NCBI RefSeq assembly: GCF_011682055.1
Contig: NZ_JAAQOM010000005.1
Coordinates: 287,049 to 351,048 of the forward strand
Length of the DNA stretch: 64,000 nt
From: Telluria antibiotica
Lineage (GTDB): Bacteria; Pseudomonadota; Gammaproteobacteria; Burkholderiales; Burkholderiaceae_D
Direction: 5' to 3'
Shown here piece by piece: positions 34,792-43,329 of this stretch (position 1 is the first letter of the stretch; every line of letters begins with the position of its first letter). The notes beneath the pieces are model-generated. The model was given only the letters and a program-made list of their open reading frames with translations. It did not search any database and was not told where the DNA came from. The position numbers and the translations under genes were made by a program.

Positions 34792-35739
34792 ATGAGTAAA
34801 TTCGCATTTGTCTTTACGGGCCAGGGCGCGCAAGCCGTCGGCATGCTGAACGGCTTCGCCGGCAACCCGGTCGTCGACCAGACGGTCGCCGAAGCGTCGG
34901 AGGCGCTGGGCCAGGACCTCGGCAAGCTGATCGCCGAAGGCCCGAAGGAAGACCTCGACCTGACCACCAACACGCAGCCGGTGATGCTGACGGCCGCCGT
35001 CGCCGTGTACCGCGCGTGGATCGCCGCGGGCGGCCCGAAGCCAGCCGTCGTCGCGGGCCACAGCCTCGGCGAATACTCGGCGCTCGTCGCCGCCGGCGTG
35101 ATCGACTTCAAGGATGCAGTGCCGCTCGTGCGCTTCCGCGCCCAGTCCATGCAGGACGCCGTGCCGGTCGGGCAGGGCGGCATGGCCGTCATTCTCGGCC
35201 TGTCGGCCGATGACGTCCGCGCCGTGTGCGCCGAAGCCGAGAATGGAGGAAATGCGGGCGAAGTGGTGGAAGCCGTCAACTTCAACGAGCCGACGCAGAT
35301 CGTGATCGCGGGCCACACGGCCGCCGTCGAGCGCGCCTGCGACATCGCCAAGGCCAAGGGCGCCAAGCGCGCCATGAAACTGGCCGTGTCGGCGCCGTTC
35401 CACTCGTCGCTGCTGAAGCCCGCGTCGGACCGCCTGCGCGACTATATGGCGAACCTGAACTTCGCCGCACCGCAGATCGACTTGATCAACAACGTCGACG
35501 TGGCTATCCTGAACGATCCGGCTGCGATCAAGGATGCGCTCGTGCGCCAGGCGGCCGGCCCAGTGCGCTGGGTCGAGACCATGCAGAAGATGGCCGCCGA
35601 TGGCGTGACGCAGGTCATCGAATGCGCCCCGAGCAAGACCCTGATCGGCATGGCCAAGCGGATCGACCCGGTGCTGGTGGGCGAAGCACTGGTCGACCAG
35701 GCCGCACTGGAACGCGTGCTCGCCGCCATCAAGGGCTGA
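34792..35739 (+). CDS. fabD: Malonyl-CoA:ACP transacylase
   Basis: Loads malonate onto acyl carrier protein. 315 residues. GQGAQ near the N-terminus, nucleophile Ser91 in GHSLGEYSALVA, and His204 in SAPFHSSLL. The start is ATG 34792, seven bases after AGGAG (34781-34785); a TTG one codon earlier is not needed. Followed by fabG after 37 bp. Confidence 0.97.
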   Translation: MSKFAFVFTGQGAQAVGMLNGFAGNPVVDQTVAEASEALGQDLGKLIAEGPKEDLDLTTNTQPVMLTAAVAVYRAWIAAGGPKPAVVAGHSLGEYSALVAAGVIDFKDAVPLVRFRAQSMQDAVPVGQGGMAVILGLSADDVRAVCAEAENGGNAGEVVEAVNFNEPTQIVIAGHTAAVERACDIAKAKGAKRAMKLAVSAPFHSSLLKPASDRLRDYMANLNFAAPQIDLINNVDVAILNDPAAIKDALVRQAAGPVRWVETMQKMAADGVTQVIECAPSKTLIGMAKRIDPVLVGEALVDQAALERVLAAIKG

Positions 35740-35776
35740 GCGCGCAATATCCCCCGTTTAAGAAGAAGAGGACTCA

Positions 35777-36514
35777 ATGAATCTGCAAAACCAAGTCGCC
35801 CTCGTCACCGGTGCCTCGCGCGGCATCGGCAAGGCCATCGCACTCGAACTGGCCCGCCAGGGCGCCAAAGTGGTCGGCACCGCGACCACGCCCGCGGGCG
35901 CGGAAGCCATCGGCGCCTATCTCGCCGAGTTCGGGGGCAAGGGCGTCGTGCTGAACGTGACGGACGCTGCGCAATGCGCCGCCGTCATCGACGACGTGAC
36001 GAAGACCGTCGGCACGATCGGCATCCTCGTCAACAATGCCGGCATCACCCAGGATCAATTGGCGATGCGCATGAAGGACGAGGAGTGGGACAATGTGATC
36101 GCCACGAACCTCACGGCCGTGGGGCGCCTGTCGCGCGCGGTACTGCGCGGGATGATGAAGGCGAAGCAGGGGCGTATCATCAACATCACGTCCGTCGTGG
36201 GCGCGGCCGGCAACCCGGGCCAGATGAATTACGCGGCGGCAAAGGCAGGCGTGGCGGGCATGACGCGCGCCCTGGCGCGCGAGATCGGCAGCCGCAACAT
36301 CACCGTCAATTGCGTGGCGCCGGGCTTCATCGACACCGACATGACGAAAGCGCTGGGCGAAGGCCAGCACGAGGCGCTCCTGACGCAGATCCCGCTGGGC
36401 CGCCTGGGCAAGCCGGAAGACATCGCGCACGCCGTCGCCTTCCTGGCCGGCCCGCAGGCCGACTACATCACGGGCACCGAGCTGCACGTCAACGGCGGCA
36501 TGTACATGAATTGA
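35777..36514 (+). CDS. fabG: 3-oxoacyl-ACP reductase
   Basis: NADPH-dependent short-chain dehydrogenase that reduces 3-oxoacyl-ACP. 245 residues. Cofactor motif TGASRGIG (11-18), NNAG (87-90), and the Ser139-Tyr152-Lys156 triad in NITSVVG and YAAAK. The ending GTELHVNGGMYMN is typical of FabG. A purine-rich AAGAAGAGGA (35762-35771) serves as ribosome-binding site. Confidence 0.97.
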   Translation: MNLQNQVALVTGASRGIGKAIALELARQGAKVVGTATTPAGAEAIGAYLAEFGGKGVVLNVTDAAQCAAVIDDVTKTVGTIGILVNNAGITQDQLAMRMKDEEWDNVIATNLTAVGRLSRAVLRGMMKAKQGRIINITSVVGAAGNPGQMNYAAAKAGVAGMTRALAREIGSRNITVNCVAPGFIDTDMTKALGEGQHEALLTQIPLGRLGKPEDIAHAVAFLAGPQADYITGTELHVNGGMYMN

Positions 36515-36623
36515 TGGCCGGGCGTGCCGGCCTGTTTTCGCAGGGTAAGCCCGGCACGTTTTTCGAAGAAATCTCAGCAGTTGGCAGTAGTTTCAGCCGA
36601 TTTAGCGGCAGACGCTGAAAATA

Positions 36624-36652
36624 GTTTTACAACGCGCAAAGCCTGATAAAAT
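36624..36652 (+). promoter_or_regulatory. Predicted sigma-70 promoter of acpP
   Basis: The -10 box TAAAAT (36647-36652) is preceded by TG one base upstream, making an extended -10. A GTTTTACA stretch (36624-36631) supplies a -35 of GTTTTA (spacing 17) or TTTACA (spacing 15). It lies about 40 bp before the acpP start, which suits a gene needing more transcript than its neighbours. Confidence 0.5.
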
Positions 36653-36692
36653 GCGCGCACTTTCCGCAACACATACCTAATGGAGCCATAAC

Positions 36693-36932
36693 ATGTCGGA
36701 TATCGAACAACGCGTTAAAAAAATCGTCGCTGAGCAACTGGGCGTTGCCGAAGCAGACATCAAAATCGATTCCTCGTTCGTTGACGACCTCGGCGCTGAC
36801 TCGCTGGACACCGTGGAACTGGTGATGGCCCTGGAAGACGAATTCGAAATGGAAATCCCGGACGAGCAGGCCGAGAAGATCACGACCGTTCGCCAGGCTA
36901 TCGAGTACGCACAGGCACACGTCAAGGCCTAA
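36693..36932 (+). CDS. acpP: Acyl carrier protein
   Basis: 79 residues, strongly acidic. Ser37 in [11 protein letters not shown] receives 4'-phosphopantetheine from AcpS, whose gene is also in this window. Carries all intermediates of fatty-acid elongation. TGGAG (36680-36684) is the ribosome-binding site, and an own promoter is predicted just upstream. Followed 25 bp later by fabF. Confidence 0.98.
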   Translation: MSDIEQRVKKIVAEQLGVAEADIKIDSSFVDDLGADSLDTVELVMALEDEFEMEIPDEQAEKITTVRQAIEYAQAHVKA

Positions 36933-36957
36933 GCTTTCAGGATTTCAGGAGAAGCGC

Positions 36958-38202
36958 TTGAGTTCACGCAACCGCCGTGTCGTCGTCACCGGCCTGGGTT
37001 GCATCTCTCCGATCGGCAACACCATTGCCGATGCGTGGGAGGCAGCACTGGCGGGCAAGTCGGGCATTGCCAACATCACCAAGTTTGACGCAACGCCTTT
37101 TTCCACCCGCTTCGCGGGCGAGGTGAAGAACTTTAACGTCGAGGATTACCTGCCGGGCAAGGAAGGCCGTCATATGGATACGTTCATCCATTTCGGCATG
37201 GCCGCAGGCATCCAGGCGATACAGGATTCGGGCATCGTCGTCACCGACGACAATCGCGATCGTATCGGCGTGCTCGTGGGTTCCGGCATCGGCGGCCTGC
37301 CGATGATCGAAGACACGAAGGCGGAGTACGACAGCCGCGGCCCGCGCCGCATCTCGCCGTTCTTCGTCCCGGCGTCGATCATCAACATGATCTCGGGCGA
37401 CCTGTCGATCAAGTTCGGCCTGCGTGGCCCGAACCTGGCGATCGTGACCGCCTGCACGACCGGCCTGCACTGCATCGGCCAGGCAGCCCGCCTGATCGAA
37501 TACGGCGACGCCGACGTGATGATCGCCGGCGGTTCGGAATCGACCGTGTCGCCGCTGGGCCTGGGCGGTTTCGCCTCGGCACGCGCGCTGTCGTCGCGCA
37601 ATGACGACCCGGCAACGGCATCGCGTCCGTGGGACCGCGACCGCGACGGCTTCGTGCTGGGCGAGGGCGCGGGCGTGATGGTGCTCGAGGAATATGAACA
37701 CGCGAAGGCGCGCGGCGCCAAGATCTATGCGGAAGTCGTCGGCTTCGGCATGAGCGCGGACGCGAACCACATCACGGCCCCGCTCGAGGACGGCAGCGGC
37801 GCATCGCGCTGCATGGTCGACGCGATGCGGTACGCCGGCATCAACCCGGATCAGGTGCAGTACGTCAACGCGCACGGCACGTCGACGCCGGTGGGCGACG
37901 TCGCGGAAGTGAAGGGCATCAAGCGCACCTTCGGCGACCACGCGAAGAAACTGGTCGTCAACTCGACCAAGTCGATGACGGGCCACCTGCTGGGTGGCGC
38001 GGGCGGCCTGGAGTCGGTGTTCACGGTGCTCGCGATCCACAAGCAGGTGTCGCCGCCGACGATCAACATCTTCAACCAGGATCCGGAATGCGACCTGGAC
38101 TTCTGCGCCAACACGGCGCGGGACATGAAGATCGATTACGCGGTGAAAAACTCCTTCGGCTTCGGCGGCACCAACGGTACGCTGGTCTTCGCGAAGATCT
38201 GA
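36958..38202 (+). CDS. fabF: 3-oxoacyl-ACP synthase II (KAS II)
   Basis: Elongating condensing enzyme. 414 residues. Cys166 (VTACTTGLHC), His306 (NAHGTSTPVGD) and His343 (KSMTGHLLGGAGG) form the Cys-His-His site. The start is TTG at 36958: the frame begins MSSRNRRVVVTGLG, the normal FabF N-terminus, and AGGAGA (36947-36952) is correctly spaced, whereas no ATG or GTG fits. Ends with a strong terminator that closes the fab cluster. Confidence 0.97.
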   Translation: MSSRNRRVVVTGLGCISPIGNTIADAWEAALAGKSGIANITKFDATPFSTRFAGEVKNFNVEDYLPGKEGRHMDTFIHFGMAAGIQAIQDSGIVVTDDNRDRIGVLVGSGIGGLPMIEDTKAEYDSRGPRRISPFFVPASIINMISGDLSIKFGLRGPNLAIVTACTTGLHCIGQAARLIEYGDADVMIAGGSESTVSPLGLGGFASARALSSRNDDPATASRPWDRDRDGFVLGEGAGVMVLEEYEHAKARGAKIYAEVVGFGMSADANHITAPLEDGSGASRCMVDAMRYAGINPDQVQYVNAHGTSTPVGDVAEVKGIKRTFGDHAKKLVVNSTKSMTGHLLGGAGGLESVFTVLAIHKQVSPPTINIFNQDPECDLDFCANTARDMKIDYAVKNSFGFGGTNGTLVFAKI

Positions 38203-38237
38203 TCTTCGAATCTTCGCAACGAAGCTGAACTTTCAAG

Positions 38238-38270
38238 CGCCCATTCCTGTCAAAGGAATGGGCGTTTGTC
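38238..38270 (+). terminator. Rho-independent terminator of fabF
   Basis: CGCCCATTCCT (38238-38248) pairs perfectly with AGGAATGGGCG (38254-38264) around GTCAA. The following tract is TTTGTCATTT, only moderately T-rich. Confidence 0.82.
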
Positions 38271-38330
38271 ATTTCTGGCCTGGCGATCATCGCGTGATCC
38301 GGCCGGCGCCCGCTCACCACTGGACTCACC

Positions 38331-38861
38331 ATGTCGATCGCGGTCTCCGCGCTCGTCAGGCCGTCGCGCACCCAGCGCCTCGTGTGGGGTGGGTGCGGCC
38401 TGGCGCAATGCGCGTCGGCGCTTGCCGTCGGGCTGCTGGCGCCCGACCGGTTCCTGCTGGCACCTCAGTTGGCCCTCGCGCTGGCGGGCGCCGGCGCGTG
38501 CGTGCTGGGCGCCGCGGCCCGTCGTCCAAAGACGCACCGGATTGATATTTCTGGAACCGGCGACCTGCGCGTGACGGTACAACAGGACGTGGACGGCCGG
38601 GATCGCGCCGCGCGGGAAGGCGGCACGCCGCAAGGCGGCGTTGCCGCCTTGCGGCCGGACTCGGTCATCTGGCCCATGCTGATGCTCGTGCGGTACGCCG
38701 CGCCCGGCGCGAGGCCGCGCGTGCTGGCCGTGTGGCGCGACAGCGTCGAGCCCGCGGCCTGGCGCGCGCTGGCGGTCGCGCTGGCGGTGGCCGGCCGCCT
38801 TCCGCATGCGGGCGAAGGATGCGAAGACACGACGAACTCATTGCAGCGGACCAACTCTTAA
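38331..38861 (+). CDS. YgfX-like membrane protein
   Basis: 176 residues. Two hydrophobic helices near residues 18-60 separated by a short loop, then a cytoplasmic beta-rich portion: SVIWPMLMLVRYA, followed by RVLAVWRDSVEPAAWRALAVALA. This layout matches the YgfX/CptA family, whose E. coli member is linked to cell-shape control and the SdhE locus; the match is by pattern only. The C-terminal 20 residues are non-conserved. It precedes rpoE by 70 bp on the same strand. Confidence 0.6.
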   Translation: MSIAVSALVRPSRTQRLVWGGCGLAQCASALAVGLLAPDRFLLAPQLALALAGAGACVLGAAARRPKTHRIDISGTGDLRVTVQQDVDGRDRAAREGGTPQGGVAALRPDSVIWPMLMLVRYAAPGARPRVLAVWRDSVEPAAWRALAVALAVAGRLPHAGEGCEDTTNSLQRTNS

Positions 38862-38931
38862 CGAAACGCCGCCCGCAGGGCGAGCACTTTCCGCATAACA
38901 GGGACGCCGCCGCAGCCAACGGGGCATTGCA

Positions 38932-39534
38932 ATGACGACCGAACGCGAATGTGATCAACTGCTGGTCGAGCGCGTCCAGGCCGGCGATCGCCGGGCGTTC
39001 GACCTGCTGGTGGGGAAGTACCAGCGCCGCCTGATGCGCCTGGTGTCGCGCCTCGTGCACGATCCGGCCGAGGCGGAAGACGTCGTGCAGGAAACGTTCA
39101 TCAAGGCGTTCCGCGCACTGCGCCATTTCCGCGGCGATTCCGCGTTTTATACTTGGCTGTATCGGATCGGCATCAATACGGCAAAGAATTTTCTGGTCAC
39201 GCAGGGCAGGCGGGCACCGACTTCGACGGAAACCGATGCCGAACGTGCGGAAGGATTTGACGACGCGGATAGCTTGCGAGACATTAATACACCGGAATCG
39301 ATGTTGGCCAGCAAGCAGATCGCCTATACCGTGAACGCGGCCATGGATGCCTTGCCGCTGGAATTGCGAACGGCGATCGTCCTGCGCGAAATCGAAGGTT
39401 TGAGCTACGAAGAAATCTCCGAAGTGATGGCGTGTCCAATCGGTACGGTGCGGAGCCGGATTTTCCGGGCGCGCGAAGTCATCGCCGAGAAATTGCGCCC
39501 CTTGCTCGATGTCTCGGCGGACAAACGTCGGTAG
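38932..39534 (+). CDS. rpoE: RNA polymerase sigma-E factor (sigma-24)
   Basis: ECF sigma factor for envelope stress. 200 residues. Region 2 (DRRAFDLLVGKYQRRLMRLV, then DPAEAEDVVQETFIKAF and RGDSAFYTWLYRI) and region 4 (LPLELRTAIVLREIEGLSY, then IGTVRSRIFRARE) are complete. Close to the E. coli RpoE / P. aeruginosa AlgU type. Immediately followed by an anti-sigma gene and a DegP-type protease, the usual target and partner genes. Confidence 0.96.
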   Translation: MTTERECDQLLVERVQAGDRRAFDLLVGKYQRRLMRLVSRLVHDPAEAEDVVQETFIKAFRALRHFRGDSAFYTWLYRIGINTAKNFLVTQGRRAPTSTETDAERAEGFDDADSLRDINTPESMLASKQIAYTVNAAMDALPLELRTAIVLREIEGLSYEEISEVMACPIGTVRSRIFRAREVIAEKLRPLLDVSADKRR

Positions 39535-39634
39535 GTAGCGATGATCGTGGAGGAATGGCGAACGACCGGCGCTGGCGGTGGTCGTATCGTGGTTCCCGAT
39601 GATGAAGACGAAGGATCACCGGCGTGATGGAACG

Positions 39635-39940
39635 ATGATGGACACCAACAAGAAAAACCGCGAACTCATCTCGGCGCTGTGCGACGGCGAGCTCCCGGAT
39701 GCCGACCAGGAACTGGCGCTCGCCGCCCTGGACACCCCGGACGGCGAGCAGGCCTGGGCGCGCTTCCACCAGATCGGCGACGTGCTGCGCGCGGCGCCCG
39801 CGCCCGACCTGTCGCCCGGCTTCGCGGAAGGCCTGGCGGCACGCCTCGCGGCCGAGACGTTGCCCGGCAAGCGTCCCGCCGCACCCGACGCGGCCGGCGC
39901 GGCACCGCAATTCGACCAGACCGTCGCCGGCCCCACCTGA
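39635..39940 (+). CDS. rseA: Sigma-E anti-sigma factor RseA, short form without membrane anchor
   Basis: 101-102 residues (ATG 39635 or 39638). The N-terminal sigma-binding part is clear: NRELISALCDGELPDADQE and a later AWARFHQIGDVLR match RseA_N. E. coli RseA has about 216 residues with a membrane helix and a periplasmic RseB-binding domain; here the protein stops after an Ala/Pro-rich tail with no hydrophobic stretch. The following 144 bp encode no membrane segment in any frame, and no rseB is next. It may be a truncated or naturally soluble version. Confidence 0.8.
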   Translation: MMDTNKKNRELISALCDGELPDADQELALAALDTPDGEQAWARFHQIGDVLRAAPAPDLSPGFAEGLAARLAAETLPGKRPAAPDAAGAAPQFDQTVAGPT

Positions 39941-40084
39941 GCCGGCCGTCTCCCGTTCCGGCCCGCCACAGGGCCTCCATTCGCATTGCCGGCCCGTCCG
40001 GCGCCGGCGCGGGCGTGCTAACGCGACAACAATGCACTTTTGTCTTACCATACGATCCATTCAAGCACAGACCATACCGATCCT

Positions 40085-41539
40085 ATGACAAGCAAAACTG
40101 GAAGCGCGCTCCTGTCCGCCCTCGTGTTTGCGGGCGCGAGTCTGATGTTGTTCCCGGCGGCCCAGGCGGCCGCTCCCGTCGCCGTCACGCCCGTCACGGG
40201 CTTGCCGGACTTTGCCGACCTCGTCGACAAGGTCGGCCCGGCCGTCGTGAACATCCGCACCACCGAACGCGTCCGCCTGGACCAGGGCGGGCCCGACCAG
40301 GAGATGCAGGAATTCCTGCGCCGCTTCTTCGGCGGCCAGATGGCGCCGCGCGGACGCCGCGGCGGACCCGTGGAGCAGCCACAGGAAGAGCGCGTGCAGC
40401 GGGGCGTCGGCTCCGGCTTCGTCATTTCGGACGACGGGTATGTGCTCACGAATGCGCACGTCGTCGAGGGCGCGGACGAGGTCGTCGTCACGTTGACGGA
40501 CCGTCGCGAATTCAAGGCCAAGGTGCTGGGTTCGGATGCCCGCAGCGACGTGGCGGTGCTCAAGGTCGACGCGCGCAACCTGCCCAGCGTGCGGATCGGC
40601 GATTCCAGCAAGATCCGCGTGGGCGAGTGGGTGATCGCCATCGGCTCGCCGTTCAACCTGGAGAACACGGTGACGGCCGGCATCATCTCGGCCAAGGCGC
40701 GCGACACGGGCGAGTACCTGCCGCTGATCCAGAGCGACGTCGCGGTCAATCCCGGCAACTCGGGCGGCCCGTTGATCAATATGCGCGGCGAAGTCATCGG
40801 CATCAATTCGCAAATCGCCACCTTGTCCGGTGGGTACAACGGCATCTCGTTCGCCGTGCCGATCGACGAGGTCATGCGCGTCACCGACCAGATCCGCAAG
40901 ACGGGCAAGGTCACGCGTGGCCGCCTCGGCGTGCAGATCAGCGAAGTCACGACGGACGTGGCGGAATCGCTGGGCCTCGGCCGCGCGCGCGGTGCCGAGG
41001 TCGCGATGGTCGAGCCGGGCGGTCCGGCGGACAAGGCCGGCGTCAAGGTCGGCGACATCATCCTGAAATTCAACGGCAAGGACATCGAACGCTCGTCCGA
41101 CCTGCCGCGCCTCGTGGGCGGCACCGCGGTCGGCACCCGCGCCACCGTTACCGTGTGGCGCCGCGGCACCCAGCTCGACGTGCCCGTGACCATCGTCGAA
41201 CTGCAGGACGACAAATCGCCGACGGCGAAGGCCACGCCGAAGAAGCCGACGCCGGAGCAGGCGCCGAACGCGCTGGGCCTGCACGTGTCCGACCTGACGG
41301 CGGTGCAGAAGCGCGAGCTCAAGACGGAGGCTGGCGTGCTGGTCGAGTTCGCCGAAGGACGGGCGGCATCGGCCGGCATCCGCCAGGGCGACGTGATCCT
41401 GCAGATGAACAACGTCGAGATCACGAGCACGGGCCAGTTCAACGGCCTCGTCGCCAAGCTCGACGCGAAGAAACCGGTGGCCTTGCTGGTGCGGCGCGAG
41501 AACGTGTCGCGCTACCTCGTCATCCGGCCGCGCCAATGA
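40085..41539 (+). CDS. Periplasmic serine protease Do (DegP/MucD type)
   Basis: 484 residues. Signal peptide 1-29 (cleavage near AAQAAA). Trypsin-like domain with His125 (TNAHVVEG), Asp155 (RSDVAVLK) and Ser226 (NPGNSGGPL), then two PDZ domains (about 285-370 and 395-480; RGRLGVQISE and GVLVEFAEGRAA). Degrades or refolds misfolded envelope proteins. Its place directly after rpoE and rseA is that of mucD. The stop overlaps the next start (ATGA). Confidence 0.94.
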   Translation: MTSKTGSALLSALVFAGASLMLFPAAQAAAPVAVTPVTGLPDFADLVDKVGPAVVNIRTTERVRLDQGGPDQEMQEFLRRFFGGQMAPRGRRGGPVEQPQEERVQRGVGSGFVISDDGYVLTNAHVVEGADEVVVTLTDRREFKAKVLGSDARSDVAVLKVDARNLPSVRIGDSSKIRVGEWVIAIGSPFNLENTVTAGIISAKARDTGEYLPLIQSDVAVNPGNSGGPLINMRGEVIGINSQIATLSGGYNGISFAVPIDEVMRVTDQIRKTGKVTRGRLGVQISEVTTDVAESLGLGRARGAEVAMVEPGGPADKAGVKVGDIILKFNGKDIERSSDLPRLVGGTAVGTRATVTVWRRGTQLDVPVTIVELQDDKSPTAKATPKKPTPEQAPNALGLHVSDLTAVQKRELKTEAGVLVEFAEGRAASAGIRQGDVILQMNNVEITSTGQFNGLVAKLDAKKPVALLVRRENVSRYLVIRPRQ

Positions 41540-41805
41540 CGGCGGCGCCACGGTTCACGCTGTACTCGCGCTCGTACTGCCATTTGTGCGAGGACATGCT
41601 GGCGGCGTTGCAGGCGTTCATGGCGCGCCAGGGAGCGGCGTACTCGGTGGACGTGGTCGACGTCGATGCCGACCCCGACCTCGTCGCCCGCTACGACGAA
41701 CTGGTGCCCGTGCTGGTCGATGAGGCCGGGTTGGAGCTGTGCCATTACTTCCTCGACGAGGCGGCGCTGCGGCGCTACCTCGGCCTGCAGACGGCCGCAG
41801 CCTAG
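41536..41805 (+). CDS. Glutaredoxin/thioredoxin-like small protein
   Basis: 89 residues, thioredoxin fold of the DUF836 type. Redox motif C15-H-L-C18 (SRSYCHLCEDM) close to the N-terminus, and the cis-Pro segment VPVLVDE. No signal peptide, so cytoplasmic. The start overlaps the protease stop by ATGA, so it is translated from the same message and belongs to the sigma-E operon. Substrate unknown. Confidence 0.85.
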   Translation: MTAAPRFTLYSRSYCHLCEDMLAALQAFMARQGAAYSVDVVDVDADPDLVARYDELVPVLVDEAGLELCHYFLDEAALRRYLGLQTAAA

Positions 41806-41880
41806 CACCGTACCGTGTGCACTGGATCGAAGGCGCCGCGACCTGCGATAATCGGCGCCATCGATTCCTGATTGACACCC

Positions 41881-43329
41881 ATGACAGACGGCCCCGACGC
41901 TACGCTGGACCCCGACGACTGGACCGACATCCGCGCCCTCGGGCACCGGATGCTGGACGATATGTTCGACTACCTGGAAGGCATCCGCGAGCGGCCCGTG
42001 TGGCAGGAGATGCCGGCCGAGGCGAAAGAGACGCTGCGTGCGCCGTTGCCGCGCCACCCCGGTTCGCTGGCCGACGCGTATCGCAGCCTGCAGGATAATG
42101 TCATTCCCTATACCGTCGGTAATCCGCATCCGGGCTTCATGGGCTGGGTGCATGGCGCCGGCACGCCCGTCGGCATGCTGGCGGAGATGATCGCGGGCGG
42201 GCTGAACGCGAACGTCGGTGGACGCAACCAGGCGCCCGTCGAGGTCGAGCGCCAGGTGTCCACGTGGATGGCAGCGCTGTTCGGCTTTCCCGAAAGCGCC
42301 CGCGGCGTGTTCGTCACGGGCACGTCGATCGCCAACTTCATGGGCGTCGTCGTCGCGCGCACGAGCGCGCTCGGGCGCGACGTGCGCGCGCAAGGCCTGG
42401 CGGCGCATGCCGACCTGCGCGCGTACGCGTCGACGGAAGCGCACGGCTGCATCGCGAAGGCGATGGACATGGCGGGCTTCGGCACCGATGCGCTGCGTAC
42501 TGTCCGGATCGACGCCGCGGGTCGCATGGACCTCCACGACCTTGCCGCGCAGGTCGACGCAGACCGCCGCAACGGGCTGCGGCCATTCCTCGTCGTGGCC
42601 AGTTGTGGGACGGTGAACACGGGCGCCATCGACCCGCTCGCCGGCCTGGCGGACTTCGCGCACGAACGGGCCATGTGGCTGCACGTCGATGGCGCGTACG
42701 CGGCGCTGGGCATGCTCGCGCCGGACGTCGCGCCGCTGCTCGCCGGCATCGAGCGCGCCGATTCGATCGCGTTCGATTTCCACAAATGGGGACAGGTGCC
42801 GTACGACGCGGGCTACTTCATGGCGCGCGACGGCGACCGCATGCTCGACACGTTCGCGGCGCCGGCCGCCTACCTGCAGCGCGCTGGGCGGGGCCTTGCG
42901 GCCGGCACGGCGTGGCCGTGCGACGTCGGCCCGGACCTGTCGCGGGGCTTCCGCGCGCTCAAGACGTGGCTGACGTTCCAGGTCTACGGCGCCGACGCCA
43001 TCGGCCGTTCCATCTCGGCCACGTGCGCGATGGCGCGCCATCTCGCGCAGCGCGTCGCGGCCGAGCCGGAACTGGAACTGGTGGCCCCCGTCACGTTGAA
43101 CATCGTCTGCTTCCGCTACGTGTGCGCTGACGCCGAGCGCGTCAACCGCGAGATCGTGCTCGCGCTGTACGACGAGGGCCGCGTGGCGCCGTCTGCGACG
43201 ACGATTCACGGCCACTATGCGGTTCGCGCCGCCATCGTCAACCACCGTACCGGCCCCGCCGACGTCGACGCGCTCGTCGATGCCGTGCTGCGCGCCGGCC
43301 GCCGTCTCTCCCAGCCCGCCACGCCATGA
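41881..43329 (+). CDS. PLP-dependent group II amino-acid decarboxylase
   Basis: 482 residues. Related to aromatic-L-amino-acid, DOPA and glutamate decarboxylases. Landmarks: NPHPGFMGWVHGAG, the GTSIANFMG cofactor-phosphate loop, the histidine stacking segment TEAHGCIAKA, LHVDGAYAA, and the PLP lysine K302 in FDFHKWGQVPYD. The substrate cannot be fixed from sequence; an aromatic or acidic amino acid is likely. The start is ATG 41881; a TTG three codons upstream is not favoured. The stop overlaps the start of the ATP-grasp gene (ATGA), so the two products probably act together. Confidence 0.88.
   Translation: MTDGPDATLDPDDWTDIRALGHRMLDDMFDYLEGIRERPVWQEMPAEAKETLRAPLPRHPGSLADAYRSLQDNVIPYTVGNPHPGFMGWVHGAGTPVGMLAEMIAGGLNANVGGRNQAPVEVERQVSTWMAALFGFPESARGVFVTGTSIANFMGVVVARTSALGRDVRAQGLAAHADLRAYASTEAHGCIAKAMDMAGFGTDALRTVRIDAAGRMDLHDLAAQVDADRRNGLRPFLVVASCGTVNTGAIDPLAGLADFAHERAMWLHVDGAYAALGMLAPDVAPLLAGIERADSIAFDFHKWGQVPYDAGYFMARDGDRMLDTFAAPAAYLQRAGRGLAAGTAWPCDVGPDLSRGFRALKTWLTFQVYGADAIGRSISATCAMARHLAQRVAAEPELELVAPVTLNIVCFRYVCADAERVNREIVLALYDEGRVAPSATTIHGHYAVRAAIVNHRTGPADVDALVDAVLRAGRRLSQPATP

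Noticed and set aside
39679..41535. Long open frame overlapping rseA and the Do protease
   Set aside because: Out of frame with both; only its last 90 codons, from 41536, are a real gene (the glutaredoxin-like protein).
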